DNA of 35,111 bases. Source: Gammaproteobacteria bacterium. Lineage in GTDB: Bacteria; Pseudomonadota; Gammaproteobacteria; UBA6429; Thiohalophilaceae. Shown here piece by piece: positions 16,803-25,014 of the stretch (positions within the stretch are counted from its first letter, which is position 1; each line of letters opens with the position of its first letter). The notes below the pieces were generated by a model that worked only from the letters and a program-made list of their open reading frames with translations, did no database searches and had not been told where the DNA came from. The position numbers and the translations under genes are program-made. The DNA lies in NCBI GenBank assembly GCA_030148325.1, contig JASBTR010000061.1, forward strand, positions 1-35,111, given 5' to 3'.

Positions 16803-17405
16803 TCAGGCTTCAAACAGTAGCTGGCGCAGCAATGGCCATTGACTGTCCCACAGGTCGACCGGCGAACGCCTGAAACCACTACGCACAAACTGGTGAATCT
16901 GACCTTCGGCCTGCGCCATAAGCAGGTTTGCCATTGGCCCAACAGGGACGGATGCGCTCAGCTCGCCATTCATCTCCCCCTCACGCAATACCTGTTTCAG
17001 CTGGGTTTCCAGACGCTCATAGAACTGGTTCATGCGCTGACGCAGGCGTTCGGTCTCCCCCACCAGCGCGTCACCCGCCAGCAGGCGGCTAATACCGGCA
17101 TTACGCGCCGAGAAGCCCAGGATGATCAAGAGGATTTTTTCACAACGCACCTGCATCCGGGATTCTTCCTGCAGGATGCGATTGACCAGGCCAAAGACCG
17201 AGTCCTCAATAAAATCGATCAGACCTTCGAACATGCGCGCCTTGCTGGGAAAATGCCGGTAAAGTGCCGCCTCTGACACACCCACGGCGCGCGCCAGCCC
17301 GGCTGTGGTAATACGCTGGCCGGGACTTTTTTCCAGCTCCTGCGCCAGGGCTTCCAGAATCTGCTGACGGCGAGAGGGTTTTTCCAGTTTATTTTCCTGA
17401 GTCAT
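16803..17405 (-). CDS. slmA: nucleoid occlusion factor SlmA (TetR family)
   Basis: DNA-binding inhibitor of FtsZ ring assembly over the chromosome. It has 200 residues. The N-terminal HTH reads RRQQILEALAQELEKSPGQR then ITTAGLARAVGVSEAALYRH, followed by FPSKARMFEGLIDFIEDSVF, which is nearly the family pattern of E. coli SlmA rather than of metabolite-binding TetR repressors. The C-terminal helical domain is the dimer and FtsZ-binding part. The start is seven bases after the argB stop, so the two are co-transcribed. In E. coli slmA lies beside dut, and here dut is three genes upstream on the same strand, which supports the call. Confidence 0.92.
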   Translation of the reverse strand: MTQENKLEKPSRRQQILEALAQELEKSPGQRITTAGLARAVGVSEAALYRHFPSKARMFEGLIDFIEDSVFGLVNRILQEESRMQVRCEKILLIILGFSARNAGISRLLAGDALVGETERLRQRMNQFYERLETQLKQVLREGEMNGELSASVPVGPMANLLMAQAEGQIHQFVRSGFRRSPVDLWDSQWPLLRQLLFEA

Positions 17406-17412
17406 ATTTTTA

Positions 17413-18517
<1,105 letters not shown>

Positions 18518-18556
18518 TTATCCATGCTTCATGATGGACATAAATCAGGTTGAACA

Positions 18557-21172
18557 TCAAAACGGCAATTTCAGCGACGGATTGATCGCCAGCATCACGG
18601 CTCTGAATTCATCCTGAATGCGTTTCAACGCCTCCTCGCTTTGTGCTTCAAAACGCAGCACCAGACAGGGTGTGGTGTTGGAGGCCCGCACCAGTCCCCA
18701 GCCATCTTCGTAATCCACCCTGATGCCGTCAATCATGATGACATTCGCATTGGCAAAATCGGCCTTATCAAGCAGCGCATCCATGAACTTGAAGTGCTCA
18801 CCCTCGGCCATGCCCAGATTCAGTTCCGGGGTGTTCACCGCATCGGGCAGGGCGGCAAAAATTTCATGTGCAGGCCGATCATCAGCCGCAATGATCTCCA
18901 GCAGGCGCGCAGCGGCGTACAAACCATCATCAAAGCCATACCAGCGTTCCTTGAAGAAAATATGCCCGCTCATCTCACCGGCCAACAAGGCGCCGGATTG
19001 CTGCATCTTGGCCTTGATCAGGGAATGGCCGGTCTTCCACATTAGCGGTTCGCCGCCTTTTTCCCAGATGACTTTAGTCAGGTTACTGCTGCATTTAATA
19101 TCGTAAATGATCTGTGCGCCATGATTGCGCGACAATACATCGGCGGCGAACAGCATCATCAGTCGATCCGGCCAGATAATGCTGCCATTGGAACTGACCA
19201 CACCCAGGCGATCACCATCACCATCAAATGCCAGCCCCAGATCCGCATTCTGCGCACGCACGGTTTCAATCAGATCCTTCAGGTTCTCCGGCTTGCTGGG
19301 ATCGGGATGATGGTTGGGAAAATGCCCGTCCACTTCACTATAGAGCTCAATCACCTCGCAGCCCAAAGAATTGAACAACTTCGGCGCGATCGCACCGGCG
19401 ACGCCGTTGCCACAGTCGATAACAACTTTCAGTTTGCGCCTGAGTTTAACGTCCGAGGTAATGCGCTGGATGTACTCGTTGCTGATAACCCGGGTGGCGT
19501 ATTCCCCGCTGCCGCGGGTGAAATCTTCATTAAGGATGCGTTCCCGTAAAGACTGGATAGCATCCCCGGACAGGGTTTCCCCGCCCAATACCATTTTTAT
19601 GCCGTTATAGTCCGGCGGATTATGGCTGCCCGTCAGCATCACGCCGGTGCCTTCTGTCAATTCCGCTGCCGCGTAATACAGCACCGGCGTCGGCACCATG
19701 CCAATATCCAGCACATCCATGCCTGCCGCCTGCAAGCCTTTGACCAGCGCCCCACCCAGTTCCGGTCCAGATAGACGCCCGTCACGGGCAAAGGTAATCT
19801 TGCCCAGACCACGGCCAATCGCCTCACTACCCAGCGCCTGTCCAATCAGCATCATATACTGCGCAGTCAGGGTCTTGCCGACCACCCCACGAATATCATA
19901 GGCCTTGAAAATGGAAACCGGCGGTAACCCCGGCTTCTCCTGCTCAGGCTGAGCAGTGCTTTGCAGGCTGCTGTCCGACACCCCGGCCTTCGCCGGCTGC
20001 TGCATCTGCTGGCTCATACTCTGCTTGAATTCAGCATCATCCTCCAGTTCCTGAACTTCCATAACCCCGGTATCCATGAATACCCTGTCCATGCTGCCGG
20101 ACATGCTGATGTCACTGATGCTGATGGCATCGGGATCATCATCCCGCTCCCTGTCCAGCGACTTACCCTGCTTCAGATTGTCGAAACGCCCGGCAGCGGT
20201 CTTGAATTCCGGCATTTTAAGACTGTATTCGTGACGCTTGATGCCGCGCAGGAAATTGGCTTCCAGCTGCATGAAGCTCTCGATGTCGTTCCGGATAGCC
20301 CGGCTCAGGGCGCTTTTTAACAGGAAGATAAGCATGGCGCTGAGCAGCATCGCTACCAGCACGATGACCAGCAGGTTCATGTTAAACAGGGCGGGCACTG
20401 CCAGCGGCGTCCACACGATCATGCGCCAGCGTGTGCCCGTCACGCTGGACTCCGCCGTTTGGCCGTTTGTTTTTGCCCTCACATCGCCAGCCTGCCCAAT
20501 CACCAGCGCCGGCTTGCCTTCCACCGGCTGGGTCAGTTCCAGATAGCCCTTGATGCCATCTTCCTGCAACCACTTGCTGATCAGCGTGACATCCAGCGCC
20601 AGCTGAATATGACCTACCACCTTATCGCCTGTCAGCGACAGCACCGGTTGCATAATATCGATATGCTGCTGACGAGTGCCGAACATATGAATTTCCACCG
20701 GCGGGCTGAGGTGGGTTTTTTCTGCCTGACGCTGCATATCCAGACAGGCAAAGCCCAGGTGCGGCTCCTGCGTCCTGTCCACCTTGAAGACCCCGGTCGG
20801 CAACATACGCATGCGCAAAGCACCGGGAAACTGTTTTTTCAACTGTTCGGCCCTGGCCTGCCTGGCCGCATCATCACCCGAGAGAATCAGACGGCGCACC
20901 TGCGGATCAGTGGCGATGCCTCGTAACGCCTGAGCGTAATAGGCCACCTTGAAAGCCAGCTTGTGCGCCGTTCGTTCAGCGATGGCATTGACCACCTCTC
21001 GCTGCTGCAGGCGCAACTCCGTAAGACCGGGGTACTGACTGAAAAAACTCGCAGCCAGAATAATCAAACTGAAAAACACAAATGCCAGCAAGCTGGCCAT
21101 GTTCAGACTGAGCGCACGCTGTGCACCGCTTTTTTTGCTCTTACGTGTCCGACGTTTCCGTGCTTTCGCCAC
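18557..21172 (-). CDS. algC: phosphomannomutase/phosphoglucomutase with membrane N-terminal extension
   Basis: Interconverts mannose or glucose 1- and 6-phosphates for LPS and exopolysaccharide precursors. The catalytic part fills residues about 418-871: catalytic S516 in TGSHNPPDYNG, Mg site D650, D652 and D654 in FDGDGDR, sugar loop GEMSGHIFF, and phosphate loop RASNTTPCL. Before it come a membrane segment (about 24-45), a periplasmic sensor-like region (46-257), a second membrane segment (258-286) and an acidic Ser/Met-rich linker (about 335-415). Long AlgC forms of this kind occur in Pseudomonas. Total is 871 residues. The start is GTG, preceded by GGGAG ten bases upstream. The role of the membrane part is unknown. 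Confidence 0.93.
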   Translation of the reverse strand: MAKARKRRTRKSKKSGAQRALSLNMASLLAFVFFSLIILAASFFSQYPGLTELRLQQREVVNAIAERTAHKLAFKVAYYAQALRGIATDPQVRRLILSGDDAARQARAEQLKKQFPGALRMRMLPTGVFKVDRTQEPHLGFACLDMQRQAEKTHLSPPVEIHMFGTRQQHIDIMQPVLSLTGDKVVGHIQLALDVTLISKWLQEDGIKGYLELTQPVEGKPALVIGQAGDVRAKTNGQTAESSVTGTRWRMIVWTPLAVPALFNMNLLVIVLVAMLLSAMLIFLLKSALSRAIRNDIESFMQLEANFLRGIKRHEYSLKMPEFKTAAGRFDNLKQGKSLDRERDDDPDAISISDISMSGSMDRVFMDTGVMEVQELEDDAEFKQSMSQQMQQPAKAGVSDSSLQSTAQPEQEKPGLPPVSIFKAYDIRGVVGKTLTAQYMMLIGQALGSEAIGRGLGKITFARDGRLSGPELGGALVKGLQAAGMDVLDIGMVPTPVLYYAAAELTEGTGVMLTGSHNPPDYNGIKMVLGGETLSGDAIQSLRERILNEDFTRGSGEYATRVISNEYIQRITSDVKLRRKLKVVIDCGNGVAGAIAPKLFNSLGCEVIELYSEVDGHFPNHHPDPSKPENLKDLIETVRAQNADLGLAFDGDGDRLGVVSSNGSIIWPDRLMMLFAADVLSRNHGAQIIYDIKCSSNLTKVIWEKGGEPLMWKTGHSLIKAKMQQSGALLAGEMSGHIFFKERWYGFDDGLYAAARLLEIIAADDRPAHEIFAALPDAVNTPELNLGMAEGEHFKFMDALLDKADFANANVIMIDGIRVDYEDGWGLVRASNTTPCLVLRFEAQSEEALKRIQDEFRAVMLAINPSLKLPF

Positions 21173-21239
21173 TTTAGACTTACTCCCTAATCAAACAAAT
21201 TGAAGATGACTATTAAGCATGAGTTTTTTAGTTCCTCAT

Positions 21240-21367
21240 CATACGTAGGTACGGCTTTAGCCGTACAAAATACTCAATTATGTGCCACACTCTACGTTAT
21301 TTAACCGCTGGTGTTCGCCTGAAGGCGAACCTACAGGTGAATGAAATCCTTAAGCACCTAACGTATG
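21240..21367. mobile_element. MITE-like element with CATACGTAGGTAC ends, copy 2
   Basis: The 128 bp copy matches the element at 13038 almost throughout. The left end is CATACGTAGGTAC (21240-21252); the right end CACCTAACGTATG (21355-21367) has one extra base relative to a perfect complement. Both internal hairpins, GTACGGC-TTTA-GCCGTAC and TTCGCC-TGAA-GGCGAA, are kept. It lacks the roughly 26 bases found after the left end of copy 1. No target duplication is visible. It lies upstream of algC. Confidence 0.75.
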
Positions 21368-21545
21368 AACAAGCATTAATCTCTGCGTCTTTGCGTTAAT
21401 AAACATGTCAAATAAACTACCCCGCCACAAGCGGGCAGGGTATTAACTGTAGGTTGGGCTGCAAGCAGCGGGGAATTAAACCCTCAGAGATTAAATTAAA
21501 GAGGGCCAGCCCGTGATCATTCATGATTAACGGTTGTACGGCTAT
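21368..21545. other. repeat fragments between algC and dut
   Basis: No gene is visible. A single arm of the CGCAGAG family (CTCTGCGTCTTTGCGTTAAT, 21381-21400) stands alone without its partner. A short hairpin CCCGC-CACAA-GCGGG follows at 21421-21435, and a lone start of the GGTTGGG family (TGTAGGTTGGGCTGC) lies near 21448. These look like decayed or recombined repeats. The algC promoter presumably lies upstream of 21172 within or near this stretch, but no clear boxes were found. Confidence 0.5.
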
Positions 21546-22001
21546 TCAGCCCCGCCCGGTGTGACCAAAACCACCTGCCGCACGGGCGCTGGTATTGAAG
21601 TCTTCAACAATCTCGAACTCGGCCTGCACTACGGGAACAAAAACCAGTTGTGCAATACGATCCCCCACTTCAATGGTAAAAGATGTGCTACCGCGATTCC
21701 AGCAGGAAACAAACAGCTGCCCCTGATAGTCCGAGTCGATCAGCCCCACCAGGTTACCCAGTACGATCCCATGTTTGTGTCCCAGCCCGGAACGCGGCAG
21801 GATCACCGCCGCCAGTCCGGGATCGCCAATATGAATGGCCATGCCGGTTGGAATCAGAAAAGTATCACCTGACTCAATACACGTCGGCGCTTCCAGGCAG
21901 GCGCGCAAATCCAGCCCGGCTGATCCTTCGGTCGCATATTCAGGCATGGGAATCTCCTGGCCCAGTCGCGCATCCAGAATTTTAAGTTCAATTTGATTCA
22001 T
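21546..22001 (-). CDS. dut: dUTP diphosphatase
   Basis: Hydrolyses dUTP to dUMP and pyrophosphate, keeping uracil out of DNA and feeding thymidylate synthesis. This is the trimeric all-beta form of 151 residues. Five conserved motifs can be followed: [29 protein letters not shown] with the catalytic Asp (D89), GDRIAQLV, and the C-terminal GGFGHTG arm. The last motif has His where Ser is common, a small and probably harmless change. It follows coaBC after 99 bases on the same strand and precedes algC, the standard Gammaproteobacteria order coaBC-dut-algC. Confidence 0.96.
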   Translation of the reverse strand: MNQIELKILDARLGQEIPMPEYATEGSAGLDLRACLEAPTCIESGDTFLIPTGMAIHIGDPGLAAVILPRSGLGHKHGIVLGNLVGLIDSDYQGQLFVSCWNRGSTSFTIEVGDRIAQLVFVPVVQAEFEIVEDFNTSARAAGGFGHTGRG

Positions 22002-22100
22002 GTGTTTTATCCCCAGAAAAATATATCGGCAACCCGAATAGAAAAATGAGCCATAGAATCAGCAGGGGTCGGCGTCAAACCCGGCTCCAACCCCGGAAAA

Positions 22101-23366
22101 TTATCGCTTAATATTAATTACCTTATTACCTTCGCTATCGCTATCCGGTCGTTCATGCAACACGTAACGCTGCGCTATGACGCTGACAAGCTGGCGCGCC
22201 AGTTTATCTTTTGACGCCTGTTCCAGTTCAAGCTCGCCACCACACCAGAATAGATGCAGCGCATTCTCATCACTGCCAAAAGCGCCACCGGTGGCTTTCG
22301 CTGCCGGGCCGACCCAGTTAGCCGCCACCATATCAATGCCTTTTTTGTGCAGCTTCTGCTGCGCATAGTCCGCCAGATGTTGTGTTTCAGCCGCAAAACC
22401 CACACAGAACAGACGCGGGAACTGCTGTTTAACAGCTGCAAGAATATCGGGATTAGGCAACAGGTCCAGCTTCAGCCGGCTATCATCTTTTTTCAGTTTC
22501 TCATCCAGCGCCAACGCCGGCCGGTAATCGGCCACCGCCGCCGTGGAAATAAAAATATCGGCCTCTTTGGCCTGATTCAGAATCACATCATGCATTTCCA
22601 TGGCGCTGATAACATCAGTGCGCTCTACCCGATCTGGTGTTGGCAACACTACCGGCCCGGCCACCAGCACCACCCGCGCCCCGGCCTCCACTGCCGCCGC
22701 CGCAATACTGAAGCCCATTTTGCCGGAACTGTGGTTACTCAGATAACGCACCGGATCGATCGCTTCGCGGGTCGGCCCGGCGCTGACCAGGACGGTCCTG
22801 CCGCTGAGACTACCGGGGGCAAACAGCTGCGCCAGTTGCAAAATCATGGCTTCGGCTGACAGCAGGCGCCCGGCGCCCACTTCGCCGCAGGCCTGCTCAC
22901 CTTCATCGGGCCCCAGCCTCAGTACACCACGCTGGCCAAGCAGGCGCACGTTTTCCTGTGTCGCTGCACTGGCCCACATCTGCGCATTCATGGCGGGTGC
23001 GACCGCCAGCGGCGTCCTGCCGCCCGCCAGACACACGGCGGCAAGCAAGTCGTCTGCACGTCCCTGGGTCAGGCGAGCGAGAAAATCCGCGCTGGCCGGC
23101 GCCACCAGAATCACATCCGCCCAGCGGGCCAGTTCGATATGCCCCATGCCGGCTTCCGCCTCGGTATCCAGCAAATGCAGATGCACCGGCTTGCCCGACA
23201 GCGCCTGAAAAGTCATGGGTGTGACAAACTCGGTTGCGCCACGGGTCATCACCACCCGCACCTCCGCCCCGGCCTCGCGCAGACGGCGTACCAGATCGGC
23301 CGCCTTGTAGGCGGCGATGCTGCCGGTCACGCCCAGCAGGACGCGCTTGTTAGTAAGGACTTGCAT
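22101..23366 (-). CDS. coaBC: bifunctional coenzyme A synthesis protein CoaBC
   Basis: Makes phosphopantothenoylcysteine (CoaB) and decarboxylates it to phosphopantetheine (CoaC) in coenzyme A synthesis. The N-terminal flavoprotein decarboxylase shows GSIAAYKA, active-site H76 in [12 protein letters not shown], the PAMNAQMW motif (124-131) and C160 in [11 protein letters not shown]. The C-terminal CTP-dependent synthetase has [21 protein letters not shown] cut by family pattern, here read as [19 protein letters not shown], and ends near residue 421. Length is normal for the fused protein (also called Dfp). No clear ribosome site precedes the start. It is transcribed divergently from radC, the usual arrangement. 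Confidence 0.96.
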   Translation of the reverse strand: MQVLTNKRVLLGVTGSIAAYKAADLVRRLREAGAEVRVVMTRGATEFVTPMTFQALSGKPVHLHLLDTEAEAGMGHIELARWADVILVAPASADFLARLTQGRADDLLAAVCLAGGRTPLAVAPAMNAQMWASAATQENVRLLGQRGVLRLGPDEGEQACGEVGAGRLLSAEAMILQLAQLFAPGSLSGRTVLVSAGPTREAIDPVRYLSNHSSGKMGFSIAAAAVEAGARVVLVAGPVVLPTPDRVERTDVISAMEMHDVILNQAKEADIFISTAAVADYRPALALDEKLKKDDSRLKLDLLPNPDILAAVKQQFPRLFCVGFAAETQHLADYAQQKLHKKGIDMVAANWVGPAAKATGGAFGSDENALHLFWCGGELELEQASKDKLARQLVSVIAQRYVLHERPDSDSEGNKVINIKR

Positions 23367-23422
23367 AAACGCCAGTTTAGCAGAATCCGCCCTGCAAATG
23401 ATAAGGTCAGGTAATAAACAAT

Positions 23423-23450
23423 TTGCTCCTGAAAGAAAAAGCGCTATCCT
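23423..23450 (+). promoter_or_regulatory. candidate promoter of radC
   Basis: TTGCTC (23423-23428), a 16-base spacer and TATCCT (23445-23450) form a moderate sigma-70-type promoter upstream of radC. The -10 box overlaps the left edge of a long palindrome at 23448-23472. Sequence evidence only. Confidence 0.45.
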
Positions 23451-23472
23451 GTCAGAGCTTGCTCATGACAGG
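23448..23472. promoter_or_regulatory. palindrome overlapping the radC promoter and ribosome site
   Basis: CCTGTCAGAGC and GCTC-A-TGACAGG form an 11-base-pair stem with a two-base loop and one bulged A. The right arm ends in the first bases of the radC ribosome site GGGAGG (23471-23476). It could be an operator or an mRNA hairpin. It does not match the LexA consensus spacing CTGT-N8-ACAG. Confidence 0.45.
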
Positions 23473-23484
23473 GAGGTCATACAC

Positions 23485-24159
23485 ATGCCGATTACCGACT
23501 GGCCGATACAGGAACGGCCGCGCGAAAAACTACTCCACCAGGGCGCGGCCGCGCTCTCCGACGCCGAGTTGCTGGCTATTTTCCTGCGCACCGGCATTCC
23601 CGGCAAAACTGCGGTAGATATGGCGCGGGATTTGTTGCAGGAATTTTGTGGCCTGCGCGGCCTGCTCACCGCTCGCCAGGATCAGTTCTGCCGTCAGCCC
23701 GGTCTCGGGCCGGCCAAGTACGCCCAGCTTCAGGCGGTGCTGGAAATGGGCAAACGCCACCTGCACGCCACCCTGGTGCGGGATGAGGCGCTCACCGATC
23801 CGTCGGCGACCTGTGATTACCTCAGCGCACGCCTGCGCGACCATGCTTTTGAGGTCTTTGCCTGCCTGTTTCTGGACAACCGCCACCGGGTGATCCATTT
23901 CGAGGAACTGTTTCGGGGCACTATCAACGGCGCGTCAGTCCACCCGCGCGAGGTAGTGCGCCAGACGCTGGAGCATAATGCAGCAGCGGTTATTTTCGCC
24001 CACAATCATCCCTCCGGCGTGGCCGAACCCAGCGAGGCGGATCGCCAGCTGACCCGCCGCCTGCAGGCGGCGCTGGAGCTGATCGACGTGCGGGTGCTGG
24101 ACCATATCGTTATCGGCGATGGAGAATCGGTGGCTTTTTCCGAGCGGGGCTGGATCTGA
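23485..24159 (+). CDS. radC: RadC family JAB-domain protein
   Basis: The protein has an N-terminal helix-hairpin-helix part (about 20-95) and a C-terminal JAB/MPN+ metalloprotease-like domain with the zinc motif FAHNHPSG...SEAD (H173, H175 and D186). Despite the name, a role in DNA repair is not established; the biochemical function is unknown. From the start at 23485 it has 224 residues, as in E. coli RadC, and a strong ribosome site GGGAGG lies eight bases upstream. A longer in-frame start at 23317 would overlap coaBC on the opposite strand and is unlikely. Divergent from coaBC and just upstream of rpmB, a widely conserved gene order. Confidence 0.95.
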   Translation: MPITDWPIQERPREKLLHQGAAALSDAELLAIFLRTGIPGKTAVDMARDLLQEFCGLRGLLTARQDQFCRQPGLGPAKYAQLQAVLEMGKRHLHATLVRDEALTDPSATCDYLSARLRDHAFEVFACLFLDNRHRVIHFEELFRGTINGASVHPREVVRQTLEHNAAAVIFAHNHPSGVAEPSEADRQLTRRLQAALELIDVRVLDHIVIGDGESVAFSERGWI

Positions 24160-24205
24160 GCGGAGTGAACCCCGCTCAAATACAGATTTTGGGGGTGGAT
24201 AACAC

Positions 24206-24234
24206 TTGTATCCTGCCCGCCATTTCCGTAGAAT
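24206..24234 (+). promoter_or_regulatory. promoter of rpmB-rpmG
   Basis: TTGTAT (24206-24211), a 17-base spacer and TAGAAT (24229-24234), followed by a GC-rich start region (GCGCGG), as is common for stringently controlled ribosomal promoters. The expected start near 24241 leaves a leader of about 60 bases before rpmB. Confidence 0.6.
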
Positions 24235-24303
24235 GCGCGGTCTTTGACGCTGGACCCGGCGCTGAATGTCGGATCGAATATAAAATTTTCTGGAGAATGA
24301 GTC

Positions 24304-24540
24304 ATGTCACGAGTTTGTCAAGTTACCGGCAAGCGCCCAATGAGCGGAAACAATGTTTCCCACGCGCACAATAAAACCCGTCGCCGTTTTCTGCCGAATC
24401 TGCACAGCCATCGTTTCTGGGTTGAATCCGAGCAGCGCTTTGTTCGTCTGCGCCTGAGCTCCAAGGGCATGCGCATCATCGACAAGAAGGGCATCGAAAC
24501 CGTCCTCGCCGAAATGCGTCGTCGCGGCGAAAAGGTTTAA
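24304..24540 (+). CDS. rpmB: 50S ribosomal protein L28
   Basis: Small basic protein of the large ribosomal subunit, 78 residues, the same length as in E. coli. The family pattern is clear: [20 protein letters not shown], then [19 protein letters not shown] and the C-terminal [17 protein letters not shown] ribosome site (GGAG, 24292-24295) precedes the start. It forms an operon with rpmG eleven bases downstream, with a promoter in front and a strong terminator behind. Confidence 0.98.
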   Translation: MSRVCQVTGKRPMSGNNVSHAHNKTRRRFLPNLHSHRFWVESEQRFVRLRLSSKGMRIIDKKGIETVLAEMRRRGEKV

Positions 24541-24551
24541 GGAGAAGGATC

Positions 24552-24710
24552 ATGGCATCAGATAAAATCAAACTGGTCTCAAGCGCCAAGACCGGCCACT
24601 ACTACACCACCACCAAGAACAAGCGCAACATGCCTGAAAAAATGGAGATCAAAAAATACGATCCCGTTGTTCGCAAGCATGTGATGTACAAGGAAGCCAA
24701 AATCAAATAA
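24552..24710 (+). CDS. rpmG: 50S ribosomal protein L33
   Basis: A 52-residue basic ribosomal protein starting [20 protein letters not shown] and ending in [11 protein letters not shown], very close to the E. coli protein. It has no cysteines, so it is the zinc-free (C-minus) form. A ribosome site (GGAGAAGGA, 24541-24549) lies in the gap after rpmB. Second and last gene of the rpmB-rpmG operon; a hairpin terminator follows the stop by about 25 bases. Confidence 0.97.
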   Translation: MASDKIKLVSSAKTGHYYTTTKNKRNMPEKMEIKKYDPVVRKHVMYKEAKIK

Positions 24711-24734
24711 ACCGGCGTCTCGGCTTATTCCCTG

Positions 24735-24765
24735 AAAAACCCGCCCCTGTGGCGGGTTTTTTATT
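24735..24765 (+). terminator. intrinsic terminator of rpmB-rpmG
   Basis: Stem AAAACCCGCC / GGCGGGTTTT (24736-24745 and 24751-24760) around a five-base loop, ending in a run of six T. A textbook Rho-independent terminator; the A/T-flanked stem could also work on the other strand. Confidence 0.92.
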
Positions 24766-24818
24766 GCTCTGTGTAAACATATGCCTGCTTTTCCATTTAC
24801 TGCAGTATGATAATTCAT

Positions 24819-24983
24819 CGCAAAGACGCAGAGGCGCGGAGTTTTTTACGGAACCTCTGAATTAATTCCCCGGCTAATAGCGAGCCCTTCAGCAAACTCA
24901 GGCTTCAGTGTAAACAAAATTAACCCGGATTTTTCCAAATATTAATCTCCGCGCCTCTGCGTCTTTGCGTTCTCTGCGTTAAT
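24819..24983. repeat. CGCAGAG inverted-repeat element with a chimeric interior
   Basis: The left arm CGCAAAGACGCAGAGGCG plus CGGAG (24819-24841) is perfectly complementary to bases 24947-24969, and the right side continues with TTCTCTGCGTTAATTATA. The interior (24850-24905) begins GGAACCTCTGAATTAATTCC and goes on AGCCCTTCAGCAAACTCAGG, which resembles the left end of the separate element at 32991. It fills most of the 304-base gap between rpmG and the hydantoinase gene. No gene is present. Confidence 0.7.
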
Positions 24984-25014
24984 TATAGTCCTATCCAAAA
25001 ATGCGCCTTTTACC

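Noticed and set aside
22177-23224. Several long frames on the plus strand across coaBC, algC and hyuA
   Set aside because: They are antisense shadows in GC-rich coding DNA with no family motifs or ribosome sites.
23448-23472. LexA box upstream of radC
   Set aside because: CTGT and ACAG are present but separated by 15 bases instead of 8.
23317-23484. Longer radC start at 23317
   Set aside because: It overlaps coaBC on the other strand, and the strong ribosome site is just before 23485.
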